Assembly: GCF_007830545.1 (NCBI RefSeq)
Contig: NZ_VLLF01000002.1
Coordinates: 434,001 to 498,000 of the forward strand
Origin: Roseibium hamelinense
GTDB lineage: Bacteria; Pseudomonadota; Alphaproteobacteria; Rhizobiales; Stappiaceae
Direction: 5' to 3'
Length of the DNA stretch: 64,000 nt
Part shown: positions 55,005-63,900 of the stretch, piece after piece
Layout of the letters: the number at the start of each line of letters is the position of its first letter
How positions within the stretch are numbered: position 1 is the first letter of the stretch
The notes under the pieces: model-generated
Databases searched by the model: none
Told to the model about the DNA's origin: nothing
What the model saw: the letters and a program-made list of their open reading frames with translations, nothing else
Position numbers and translations under genes: made by a program

Positions 55005-55970
55005 TTAGAGCGTCGGCGCGGGCGCGGGTGAAAAATACCGCCGCGCGACCGGCTTCAGGATCATGGGCAGCATATAGATCGGAAGCTGGCCGAGGGCGAA
55101 CCAGAGCCAAGCAAATTCAGGCAGGGTTCCGCCAAGGGCTGCCACCATCAGTCCCATGTTCCTGGCGCCGGCCGAATGGGCGATGACAAAGGCGTCCGCC
55201 CGGGCCGCCGGGTAAAAAACCGCCAGGGTGAGGCCGATCTGAACAAGAGCAACGGCAAAGGTAAGCGCTGCAAGGCCGGCCGAGAATAACGGCCGCGATG
55301 CGAAATTGGCAGCCACACTGTCCATCGCGGCAATTGCAAAGAACAAGAGCACAAGAACGTTGAGGCCATCAATTTGGTGGGTGTAGGCGACGATGCGCTG
55401 CGGACCGGATATTTTGCGGATGAGCGCCGCAACGACATAGGCGCCGCCCAAAAGCAAAGCGAGTTGCAAGGCCAGTTTGGGCCCGTTGATGGGCAGGGCC
55501 GCCCCAAGCATTAACTCGCCGAGGATAGGTGCGGTCAGGGGCGTTGCAACGACCGATGCGATCAGAATGGTCAGGCTGAGCGCACCGTCCAGGCCCATCA
55601 GGTAGATGAAGGCTGGCGCCGACATGACCGATGGCGCGGCGGTGGCAATAAACACCGCCAGCATGATGTCGGGCCCGAGTTCGGTCAGGCCAACCACGTG
55701 GGCACCGAGCACGGAGAAGGCCGGAAGCCCGATCATCATCCAGGCCGAGGCGGCGGCCAGCAGCATCGGCTTGCGCAGCCTGGCGGCAACCGCCACCGGA
55801 TCAACCCGCAAAAACGCGAGCACCAGAAGAACAAAAACCGCCTCGGTCAGATAAGGGCGGGCCAGCGCTGAAAAAGACGGCAAGGTCATGCCGATCAGAA
55901 CGCTGGCTGCAACAGCCGCAGTTCCACGGCGGCCGATCCAGCCAAGCAGATGCAAAGGGGCGTAAATCAT
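55005..55970 (-). CDS. BASS-like (SBF) sodium-dependent transporter
   Basis: The 321-residue protein has nine to ten hydrophobic segments and resembles the bile-acid:sodium symporter fold: the conserved pair ATAAPSVMSAPAFIYLMGLDG and AHSAGARNMGLMVAALGG, with AFVIAHSAGARN as its crossing helix. The substrate is unknown. It ends in a Pro-rich tail (FSPAPAPTL). It is divergent from the DadA-like gene by 119 bp. A Na+-coupled organic anion importer is the likely role. Confidence 0.82.
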   Translation of the reverse strand: MIYAPLHLLGWIGRRGTAAVAASVLIGMTLPSFSALARPYLTEAVFVLLVLAFLRVDPVAVAARLRKPMLLAAASAWMMIGLPAFSVLGAHVVGLTELGPDIMLAVFIATAAPSVMSAPAFIYLMGLDGALSLTILIASVVATPLTAPILGELMLGAALPINGPKLALQLALLLGGAYVVAALIRKISGPQRIVAYTHQIDGLNVLVLLFFAIAAMDSVAANFASRPLFSAGLAALTFAVALVQIGLTLAVFYPAARADAFVIAHSAGARNMGLMVAALGGTLPEFAWLWFALGQLPIYMLPMILKPVARRYFSPAPAPTL

Positions 55971-56089
55971 GAGCTCCGGAGCCTGGAGATCTCTTTTTCT
56001 GCGGTGTTCTGTTGATGACGCAGCGAAAGATTGTTGTTTTAAGGGCGTTTAGGTTAAGAGCGAATACTGGTCTTTTCCAAGAGGGCAAC

Positions 56090-57334
56090 GTGCAGAAATT
56101 CGACGCCATCGTTCTCGGCGCTGGAATAGTCGGCGTCTCAACGGCCGTTCACCTGCAAAAACGCGGTGTTCGCACTGCACTTGTCGACCGTACACATCCC
56201 GGTGAAGAGACATCTTACGGAAACGCCGGTATCATCGAACGCAACGGGTTTGTGCCGCATGGGTTTCCCAGATCGCCAAGTGTTTTGGCGGCAATTATTT
56301 TTAAGCAATCAATTGCAGCCAACTACGATTTGGGCACGGTCTTCAAGCGCGCACCATGGCTTTGGCAGCTCTACAAGCAGGGCGGCAAGGAGCAAGTGCA
56401 GGCTTATGCGCATGCGGCAGGTGCTTTGCGCAAGGTCGCATTGGATGAGCATCGCGCGCTTGCCCGTCCGTCCAATGCGGACCGGTTCTACCGCAGCACC
56501 GGCTGGCTCAGCCTTTACCGCTCGCTGCGAAGCTTCAACGCCGATGAGGCTGAGCGGCACTACGCCAGGATTTTTGGCGTCGAGTATCAGGAGCTTTCGG
56601 CCGGCGAGATCAATTCCGTCGAGCCGGGCATCCGGGCAGGCAAAATGCTCGGTGTTCATTGGCCCGAGACGGAATCGGTGTCCAACCCCGGCGCCGTAAC
56701 AAACGCCTTTTGGCGGTATTTTATACAGATCGGCGGCCAGTTTTTCTATGGCGATGGTGAGAGGCTGGAGGCCAAGCGAAGTCATTGGCGGCTGACGGCA
56801 ACACGGGACGTGATCGATGCCAAGGAACTTGTGGTGGCGCTCGGACCCTGGTCTGGAACCTGGCTCGCGCAGATGGATGAGCACTATCCGATGGCGGTCA
56901 AGCGCGGGTATCACCAGCATTTCCGGCCGGTCTCTGGTGGTTCGCTATCCCGGCCGGTGGTCGATATGGACAACGGATATGCCCTTACGCCGATGGACCA
57001 GGGAATCCGGCTGACCACCGGTGTGGAATTTGCGCAGCGTGATGCGCCGCCGACACCGGTGCAGCTGATACAGGCGAAGCGCGCAGCCAGTTCGTTTCTC
57101 ACACTTGGCCGTGCACTCGACGAAGATCCGTGGATGGGCTGCCGTCCTTGCATGCCGGATGGCCTGCCGGTCATCGGCCTGTCACCGCGTACGGAGGGCC
57201 TGTGGTTTAATTTCGGCCATGGCCACGCGGGATTCACGCTCGGGCCGGCCACCGGCCGCTTGCTTGCAGAGCTCATGACCGGTCAGCCATGTTGCGTTGA
57301 TCCGGTGCCTTATTCCCCTTTGAGATTTATTTGA
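56090..57334 (+). CDS. FAD-dependent amino acid oxidase, DadA-like
   Basis: The 414-residue flavoprotein has the dinucleotide-binding motif DAIVLGAGIVGVSTAVHLQKRG, Rossmann second strand LVDRTHPGEETSYGNAG and the C-terminal FAD site FGHGHAGFTLGPATGRLLAEL. This is the DAO family, closest in layout to D-amino acid dehydrogenase DadA. The substrate is not proven. GTG 56090 follows GAGGG by 4 bases; an ATG at 56012 adds 26 residues and is less likely. It overlaps the AEC transporter gene by one base (TGATG), so the two are coupled. Confidence 0.88.
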   Translation: MQKFDAIVLGAGIVGVSTAVHLQKRGVRTALVDRTHPGEETSYGNAGIIERNGFVPHGFPRSPSVLAAIIFKQSIAANYDLGTVFKRAPWLWQLYKQGGKEQVQAYAHAAGALRKVALDEHRALARPSNADRFYRSTGWLSLYRSLRSFNADEAERHYARIFGVEYQELSAGEINSVEPGIRAGKMLGVHWPETESVSNPGAVTNAFWRYFIQIGGQFFYGDGERLEAKRSHWRLTATRDVIDAKELVVALGPWSGTWLAQMDEHYPMAVKRGYHQHFRPVSGGSLSRPVVDMDNGYALTPMDQGIRLTTGVEFAQRDAPPTPVQLIQAKRAASSFLTLGRALDEDPWMGCRPCMPDGLPVIGLSPRTEGLWFNFGHGHAGFTLGPATGRLLAELMTGQPCCVDPVPYSPLRFI

Positions 57335-58266
57335 TGACATCTGTTCTGGACGCGCTGCAAACGGCAATTTTGCCGGTTTTTGCCGCCTTGCTGCTCGGGT
57401 ACGTGCTCGGGTGGCGGAAGATTCTGGCTCCGCGGGACGCGGCATCGATCAATCAGTTTGTGATCCTTGCCGCGCTGCCGGCGCTGTTGTTCGGGCTCGT
57501 AGCGAGGGCGCCGCTGAATGATTTCGATATGCGGGTCATGATGCTTTATCTGGCCAGCGAGGTTTTTGTCTACGCGCTGGGCTTTTGTCTTGCCCGCTAT
57601 TTGTTCAAGCGTCCGGCGACCGAAGCACTCCTTCTCGGGATGGCAGGCTGTTTCGCCAACCATGTGTTTTTCGTGTTCCCGATTGCCGTGAAGGTAATCG
57701 GCCCGGAAGCGGCCCTCCCGGTTGCGGCCATCATGGCGATGGACGCGGTCGTGCTGTATGGCGCGACGATATTGTTGCTGGATGTCGTGACCGCAGGCTC
57801 CGGGTCGCTTGTCAAAATCGGTAGGCAGATCGGCAGCAATCCATTGATCCTGTCGCTCGCCGCGGGGGCGGCCGTCAATCTTCTCGCGCTGCCGTTGCCA
57901 GAAGGGTTGGCGCGCTACGTCGATTTTGTTGGAGGCGCAACGGCACCCGCTGCTTTGTTTGGTCTGGGCATCATGTTGTCCGCGGTCCGCATCCGCGAGA
58001 TAGACGGGGCCAGCCTGTGGCCGGTCGTGCTCAAGCTGTTTCTGCATCCCGTCCTGTTCGCAGCCGCGCTGGCGGCGTTTTTGCCTGAGGCTGTACGTCT
58101 GTCCGGAGAGGTATGGGATCACGCGGTCTTACTGGTGGCAGCAGGCCCATGCGGCGCCATGCCCTTTGTGCTCGCGTTGCGGTACAAAATCGATGCCACG
58201 CGTTTGATGCGCGCGATTTTGATCTCAACGACACTCTCGGTCGTGACACTGGCGGTTTTGGCGTAG
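57334..58266 (+). CDS. AEC-family transporter
   Basis: The 310-residue protein has about ten membrane helices with the auxin efflux carrier (AEC) pattern, LPVFAALLLGYVLGWRKIL and QFVILAALPALLFGLVA, plus the central NHVFFVFPIAVKVIGPEAAL. Bacterial members move malonate or other organic acids. It follows the DadA-like oxidase with an overlapping start and may export or import its substrate or product. Its A+T-poor, smooth composition matches its neighbours. Confidence 0.88.
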   Translation: MTSVLDALQTAILPVFAALLLGYVLGWRKILAPRDAASINQFVILAALPALLFGLVARAPLNDFDMRVMMLYLASEVFVYALGFCLARYLFKRPATEALLLGMAGCFANHVFFVFPIAVKVIGPEAALPVAAIMAMDAVVLYGATILLLDVVTAGSGSLVKIGRQIGSNPLILSLAAGAAVNLLALPLPEGLARYVDFVGGATAPAALFGLGIMLSAVRIREIDGASLWPVVLKLFLHPVLFAAALAAFLPEAVRLSGEVWDHAVLLVAAGPCGAMPFVLALRYKIDATRLMRAILISTTLSVVTLAVLA

Positions 58267-58440
58267 CTTTAGTCCGTCAAGTGCCCGGATAATGCAATGC
58301 CCGCCATCTGGTCAATGGCGCAGCAGAACAACCTCAACGCTCCGATGAGTGCGCCGGTGCGCCCACACGACGTATCAAGCAATAAAGAAATCTGATTTCA
58401 ATGAATAGAAGACTTTGATTTATACCCCATCCGAGTTTCA

Positions 58441-59352
58441 ATGATGGGAAATTTAAAAATGGCAAGTCTTAAGGGTGTTAATCCCAACGGGATGCAGTAT
58501 AGCTCAAATAAAAATTCAGATTCAGCGCCGGAATCTTCTGCTTTTTCGCCGAATGAAAACAAGCCGCAAAAAGGCAAGCTCGGTGCGCAGTCAAAACTCT
58601 TCGCATTTAAAAAAGATGCGGAGACCTACGGCAAACTGATCGGAACTGATCCAGACAAGACGCTGCCGAATGATGTTCAGAGCAAGTCAGCATCGTATTT
58701 AAATATGAAAGATACGATAAGTCTGAGTCAGACCTCGAAACAGGGGTACAATATTACAAGTAACCAGTATGTAAAATTTGGCTCTGTCGAACCAAATGAG
58801 GCTGCGAAGATTTTTGCATCTGACAAATATTCTAGCCTTGACCAAGGCCTGCAGAAAAATGTTGTTGATCAGGCGGCGAAGCATAAGACTGATGGCAGCG
58901 GCCTGTTCAGAAGCATTCTCAAGAGCCCGCATTGCGACACGAAAACACTCGAAAATCTTGCGAACAATAGCAGTGTTCCCGATGAGGTGAAACGTGAACT
59001 CACGTTCCACAAGAATGCGACACCCGATACTGTTCGGAATGTGATGAACTCGCCCGGGCTGACCGAAACCTTCGGCGGCGCATTTGAAGATGATGATGGA
59101 ACCATTGTCCTGGGTGGCGGTTTTACGAATTCGTTCGGCCTGGACAGCGTCCAGATTCCATCTTCGTCAGTGAAGGACTTTATAGCCCGCGATCCAAGTG
59201 TGCCTGAGGAGGCGAAAGCGGCTTTCGCCCAGAACCCGCATATTGAGGCGAAACACCTCTACACGCTTTTTGAGGATGTGGTCGACAATGACGATCTGGG
59301 CTACATCGCCGAAATTGCGATGGAAAACCTGCAAAACCGCGGGCTTGACTGA
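58441..59352 (+). CDS. F-box-like protein with LRV-like repeats, candidate effector
   Basis: The 303-residue protein has an Asn-, Ser- and Lys-rich N-terminus without a classic signal peptide, then an F-box-like segment around residues 75-105: LPNDVQSKSASYL followed by NMKDTISLSQTSKQGY. It has the LP start, the YL pair, an Asp and the L-S-x-T-S-K spacing of eukaryotic F-boxes. The rest contains short repeats resembling leucine-rich variant repeats (LENLANNSSVPDEVKREL and DPSVPEEAKAAFAQN). In eukaryotes F-box proteins recruit targets to SCF ubiquitin ligases, and some bacteria inject F-box effectors. The gene is A+T-rich and monocistronic. Starts at 58441 and 58459 are both possible. Confidence 0.6.
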   Translation: MMGNLKMASLKGVNPNGMQYSSNKNSDSAPESSAFSPNENKPQKGKLGAQSKLFAFKKDAETYGKLIGTDPDKTLPNDVQSKSASYLNMKDTISLSQTSKQGYNITSNQYVKFGSVEPNEAAKIFASDKYSSLDQGLQKNVVDQAAKHKTDGSGLFRSILKSPHCDTKTLENLANNSSVPDEVKRELTFHKNATPDTVRNVMNSPGLTETFGGAFEDDDGTIVLGGGFTNSFGLDSVQIPSSSVKDFIARDPSVPEEAKAAFAQNPHIEAKHLYTLFEDVVDNDDLGYIAEIAMENLQNRGLD

Positions 59353-59801
59353 GGCCGGGTGGGTCTCATCTTCGAGACTCCAGCAGGGCAGCAATATGCC
59401 GCCCTGCCTTGCTGCGTTTTGGAATGACGCGCTTTCGACAAAACGATCTGTGTCAGTGTGCGGTTGCCTTCTCGCTTGAACAGCGCTTGAAAGTAAAAGC
59501 GCCCGGATTTGCCGGAAATCCATCAACCCGCGGTTCTAAACCTTGCTGGAAGGAGAGGTTTAAGGCCTTCGGTCATTGGCGCAGCGGTCGAGGCCGCCTC
59601 CCTGTCGGGTTGGCCAGCACGAAGGGCAGCCGTTCTGCTCTACGTGGGCAGACGCATACCTAACAGGACAGGCCATCATGCTGCCAAGCGGTCATCTGTC
59701 TACATTACCGAAACTTAAGGGAGTTTTGCTTCTTTATGCCACAATCTCCCGGTCAAATCCCTTGGTGAAGGGCTTGAACTAAACCCGTGTGGAGAAACAC
59801 T
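59353..59801. other. 449-bp gap with hairpin 59383-59407 and no gene
   Basis: GCAGGGC and GCCCTGC (59383-59407) form a hairpin after the F-box-like gene with TTTT 10 nt later, a weak terminator. The rest contains only overlapping spurious frames of up to 84 codons and no recognisable element. Confidence 0.45.
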
Positions 59802-60077
59802 ATGAAACTACTTGCCAGGATCCGCTCAAGCGCCGCTGCGGGCGTTGGATTGACCGTGGTGATGGCCAGCGGTCCCGCATTGGCTTTTGGAGTTGGTGAT
59901 GCCGTCGGCACGACTGTCTCGGAGATTGCAGAAGCCTTTGAGGACAAGGGCTACGAGATCCGCGAAATTGATGTGTCAAGCAATGTTGTGGAAGTCGAAG
60001 CGTCTCTGGAAGGCAAACGCTTGGAATTCGATATCGACCGGAACACGGGATCTGTCGTGAAGGTTGACACGGACTGA
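59802..60077 (+). CDS. Exported PepSY-domain protein
   Basis: The 91-residue protein has a signal peptide (SSAAAGVGLTVVMASGPALA) and one PepSY-like domain: SEIAEAFEDKGYEIREIDVS, EVEASLEGKRLEFDIDRNTG, ending VVKVDTD. PepSY domains often inhibit proteases or stabilise envelope proteins. GGAG precedes ATG 59802 with 8-nt spacing, so the ATG is preferred to an upstream in-frame start. Confidence 0.83.
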   Translation: MKLLARIRSSAAAGVGLTVVMASGPALAFGVGDAVGTTVSEIAEAFEDKGYEIREIDVSSNVVEVEASLEGKRLEFDIDRNTGSVVKVDTD

Positions 60078-60127
60078 CCGCCCGAACCTCTGCGGTGGCG
60101 GCGCAGCGTCGGTGCCGCCGGGCATGA

Positions 60128-60346
60128 TTCAATCCCGCCGTTTTCGAGAGCCTTGCCGCCTATAACGAATGGCGCGACAGAGATGAGTTTTCCGCACATG
60201 TCGACGTGATCAGGCCGTATGTCGAAAAGTCTGCGCCAGGAATTTACGAACCTATTTACAGTGCGGGGCAGTTCCCTGAATTGCGCGAAGGTCTGCTTGG
60301 GCGGCGCTGTTGCGCCGTCTATAGCCTTCGGGCGCTCCATCCTTAA
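60128..60346 (+). pseudogene. Possible ABM-type monooxygenase fragment, no start codon
   Basis: After a stop at 60125-60127 the frame reads 72 codons without a good start, including AAYNEWRDRDEFSAHVDVIRP and YVEKSAPGIYEPIYSAG. The Glu-Trp...Asp-Glu-Phe-x-x-His pattern resembles the end of antibiotic-biosynthesis-monooxygenase-like domains. It overlaps the 3' end of the Lrp gene and could also be chance. Confidence 0.3.
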
Positions 60347-60822
60347 TTTTCCCGCAACGGCAGGGCAACCGTGTCTTTGACCGTGTTGACCACGATGCGT
60401 GACTGCACATCGGACACCAGCGTATTGTCCAGCAGCTTCAGCCGGAGAAAATTGTCGTAGGTCTTGATGTCGTCCGTCACCACCTTGATCAGGTAGTCGA
60501 CTGCACCCGTGATGCGCTCGCATGTCACGACCTCCGGCCAACGATGCACCAGCTTGTCAAAGGTTTCCATGTTTTCGCGGCTGGGCACGGCAAGTTTGAC
60601 GAACGAATAAGCGACAAAACCCAAGCCGACGGTTTCACGGTCTATCACGGCCGTGATTTGCTTGATGACGCCTTGTTCCTTAAGCTTCTTTATGCGCCGC
60701 CAGCACGGGGTCTGGCTCATCCCCGCTTCCTTTGCGATTTCGGCAATTGAAAGAGAGGCGTCGCGTTGGAGAACGCGCAACACGCGGATGTCTGAAGGGT
60801 CGAGAAGATATTTTTCGGTCAT
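60343..60822 (-). CDS. Lrp/AsnC-family transcriptional regulator
   Basis: The 159-residue protein has the N-terminal helix-turn-helix LSIAEIAKEAGMSQTPCWRRIKKL and the RAM ligand-binding domain (VTCERITGAVDYLIKVVTDDI). It is divergent from the indolepyruvate ferredoxin oxidoreductase gene, 151 bp away, which fits the common Lrp pattern of controlling an adjoining amino-acid catabolic gene. The ligand is likely an amino acid such as an aromatic one, by inference. Confidence 0.9.
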   Translation of the reverse strand: MTEKYLLDPSDIRVLRVLQRDASLSIAEIAKEAGMSQTPCWRRIKKLKEQGVIKQITAVIDRETVGLGFVAYSFVKLAVPSRENMETFDKLVHRWPEVVTCERITGAVDYLIKVVTDDIKTYDNFLRLKLLDNTLVSDVQSRIVVNTVKDTVALPLREN

Positions 60823-60973
60823 AGCTCTGGAAGGAAATAATTCTGCGTTGTTTATCCTGTTTGGGAGGACGATAGCACAGAATTTGCCGCCAGGAAGGAT
60901 GATATTAGTCTTATATTAAGCGGTCTGGAACGTGGCCGCATGCCATCATGTTTTCGGTGAGGAGGGAAAACGG

Positions 60974-63900
60974 ATGAATGTACATGTGCCGACAGTGACG
61001 CTCGACGACAAGTATGTCGCGACCAGCGGGCAAGTTTACCTGACCGGCATCCAGGCACTTGTTCGCCTGACATTCGATCGTGCCCGCCTTGATCGGCTGA
61101 AATCTCTGAAAACCGGAGGTTTTATATCGGGCTATCGCGGATCGCCGCTGGGTGGATATGACACCGAACTGATGCGCTCTAAGCGCCATCTCGCGAACTG
61201 GAATATTGTTTTTAAGCCCGGTGTCAACGAAGAGCTGGGCGCAACCGCGGTTATGGGTAGCCAGAAATTGGCCGTCAACAAGACGTTCGATGGCTATGAC
61301 GGCGTGTTTGGCATTTGGTATGGCAAGGCGCCGGGGGTAGACCGGGCCGGCGACGTTCTCAAACAGGCAAACGCTTCCGGAACGGACCGCAACGGCGGTG
61401 TATTGGCGCTTGCTGGCGATGATCACCTCGCAAAGTCATCGATTTTGCCGGCCCAGAGCGACTTCTTTTTCCAGCATGCGGAAATGCCGATTCTGAATCC
61501 GAGCGACATCCAGGATGTCCTGGACTACGGCCTGCACGGTTTGGAAATGTCCCGGTTCGCTAGCTTGTGGACGGGCTTTATTTGTGTTGCCGACACAATG
61601 GACGCCTCGGCGACGATCAACGTTTCCGATGACAGACTGAGCTTCATCCGCCCGAACGAATTTGATCCGCGGCTTGATTATCGCCAAAACCGCGACCTCC
61701 TGCTGGGCAACCGGCTGGAAACTGAGCGGCTCGTCCGCGAGCTTCGGCTGCCGGCGGCCCAGGCCTATGTGCGCGCCAACAAGTTGGACCATGTGACCTT
61801 CGGGTCTGAAAAACGCGTCAAGCTGGGCCTCGTTGCGACTGGCAAGGCCTATCGGGACTTGCGCCAGGCCCTGGATCTGATGGGGCTGAGCGAAAAGCGT
61901 GCCCGCGAGCTGGGTCTTGCGGTCTACAAGGTCGCGATGCCCTGGCCGCTGGAGCCAGAGCGGCTGTCCGCATTCGCCCGCGGTGCGCAGCGCCTGATGA
62001 TTGTTGAGCACAAGCGCGCCTTCCTCGAGCCGCAGATCAAGGACATTTCCTATCACTGGCCGGAGGGCAGCCGACCGGAAATCTGGGGCAAAAGGCGCCC
62101 GAACGGCGCGCCGTTCCTGTCGGATGTTCTGGAACTCTCTGTTGCTGAAATCATCCAGGGGCTGTTGAACTGGCTGCCGGAAGAATCGGTCACCTCTGAT
62201 ATGCGCGCTGTCGCAGATCGCATGACCAAACAGGTGATGTGGGCACAAGGACACGCCGAGCGGGCCGCCCGCGCGCCCTATTTTTGCTCGGGATGCCCGC
62301 ATTCCACTTCAACTGTTGTTCCGGAAGGCTCACGGGCCATGCCGGGGATTGGTTGCCATGCCATGGCCGAATTGGCAGGACGCGTCAGCGATGGACAGAT
62401 CGCCATGGGCAGCGAAGGCGTTCTTTGGGTCGGCCAAAGCGAATTTTCCAAGGACAAGCATGTCTTCGCCAATGTGGGCGATGGCACCTATTTCCACTCG
62501 GGCATTCTTGCGATCCGCCAGGCTTTGGCGTCGAAAGTGCCGATCACCTACAAGATCCTCTATAATGATGCTGTTGCGATGACCGGCGGTCAGGATGTGG
62601 ACGGGACTTTGACAGTGCCGCAGATCACCCGCCAGCTTGAGGCCGAAGGTGTCGAGCAGATCGCGATTGTCAGCGAAAACCCAGAAGTTTATGGCGGCTG
62701 GAGCAATCTGGCGCCGGGTGTCAAAGTCCGCCACCGCGATCATCTGATGGATGTTCAGGAGGACTTCCAGAAGTTCCCGGGCGTGTCTGTGATCGTCTAC
62801 GATCAAACATGCGCTGCTGAAAAACGGCGCCGCCGCAAGCGCGGACAGTTTCCGGACCCTGACAAGCGTCTGTTCATCAATGACCGGGTGTGTGAAGGCT
62901 GCGGCGATTGTTCGGTTCAGTCCAACTGTCTTTCCGTCGAGCCGCTGGCCACTCCGTTCGGCGAAAAACGGCAGATCAACCAGTCGAGCTGCAACAAGGA
63001 CTATTCCTGCGTAAAGGGATTTTGTCCCTCGTTTGTTGAAATCGAAGGTGCGGCCCTGCGTAAGGCCGAAAAGGCATCGGTTGACATCGATGCCTTGGCC
63101 GCGGCGCTCAGCGAACCCAGGCTGGCACCGCTTGACCGCACGCAAAACCTGCTTGTTGCCGGTATTGGCGGTATGGGGGTGACAACCATCAGTGCCGTTA
63201 TCGCGATGGCAGCGCATCTCGATGGAAAGCAGGCCTCGACACTGGATATGACCGGTCTTGCGCAAAAGGGCGGTCCGGTAACATCCCATGTGCGTTTTGC
63301 CGCCAGCGACAAGAGCATCGAAGGGCCACGGGTTCCTACGGCAAGTCTGGATGTGCTGATCGCCAGTGACATGGTCGTTGCGACCAATGCCGAACAGCTT
63401 GCTCTTGCAAACCGCAAGGCGACGAAAACCTTCGCCAACACGCGCGTTGCGCCGACGGCTGAGTTCGTCCTGAAACAGACGCTGTCTTTCGATGAAATCC
63501 GCATGAACACATCGTTGAACGAGGCGTCCGCTCATTACCTTGCGATGGATGCGGCCGGGATTGCCGAAAAACTTCTGGGGGATGCGATCTATGCCAACAT
63601 GCTGTTGATCGGCATGGCTTATCAGTCGGGTGCCTTGCCGATTTCAGCCGATGCGATTGAGGGCGCACTGACGCTGAATGGCGCAGCGGTCAAAAACAAT
63701 ATACAGGCCTTCCGTGCAGGCCGCGTGCTGGCCGCGGATGCTGACAAGATCCTGCAGGCTCTGCCGAGCGAGCAAAAACCGGTAGAGCGGACGCTGGACG
63801 AAAAAATCGCGTTCTATGCAGATGAACTGACCGCTTACCAGGATGCTGCCTACGCAGCTAGATACACAGGGCTGGTCAAACGTATCCAAGAGGCCGACAA

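Noticed and set aside
62330-63535. 401-codon minus-strand frame
   Set aside because: It is antisense to the indolepyruvate ferredoxin oxidoreductase, whose own frame lacks a stop inside the window.
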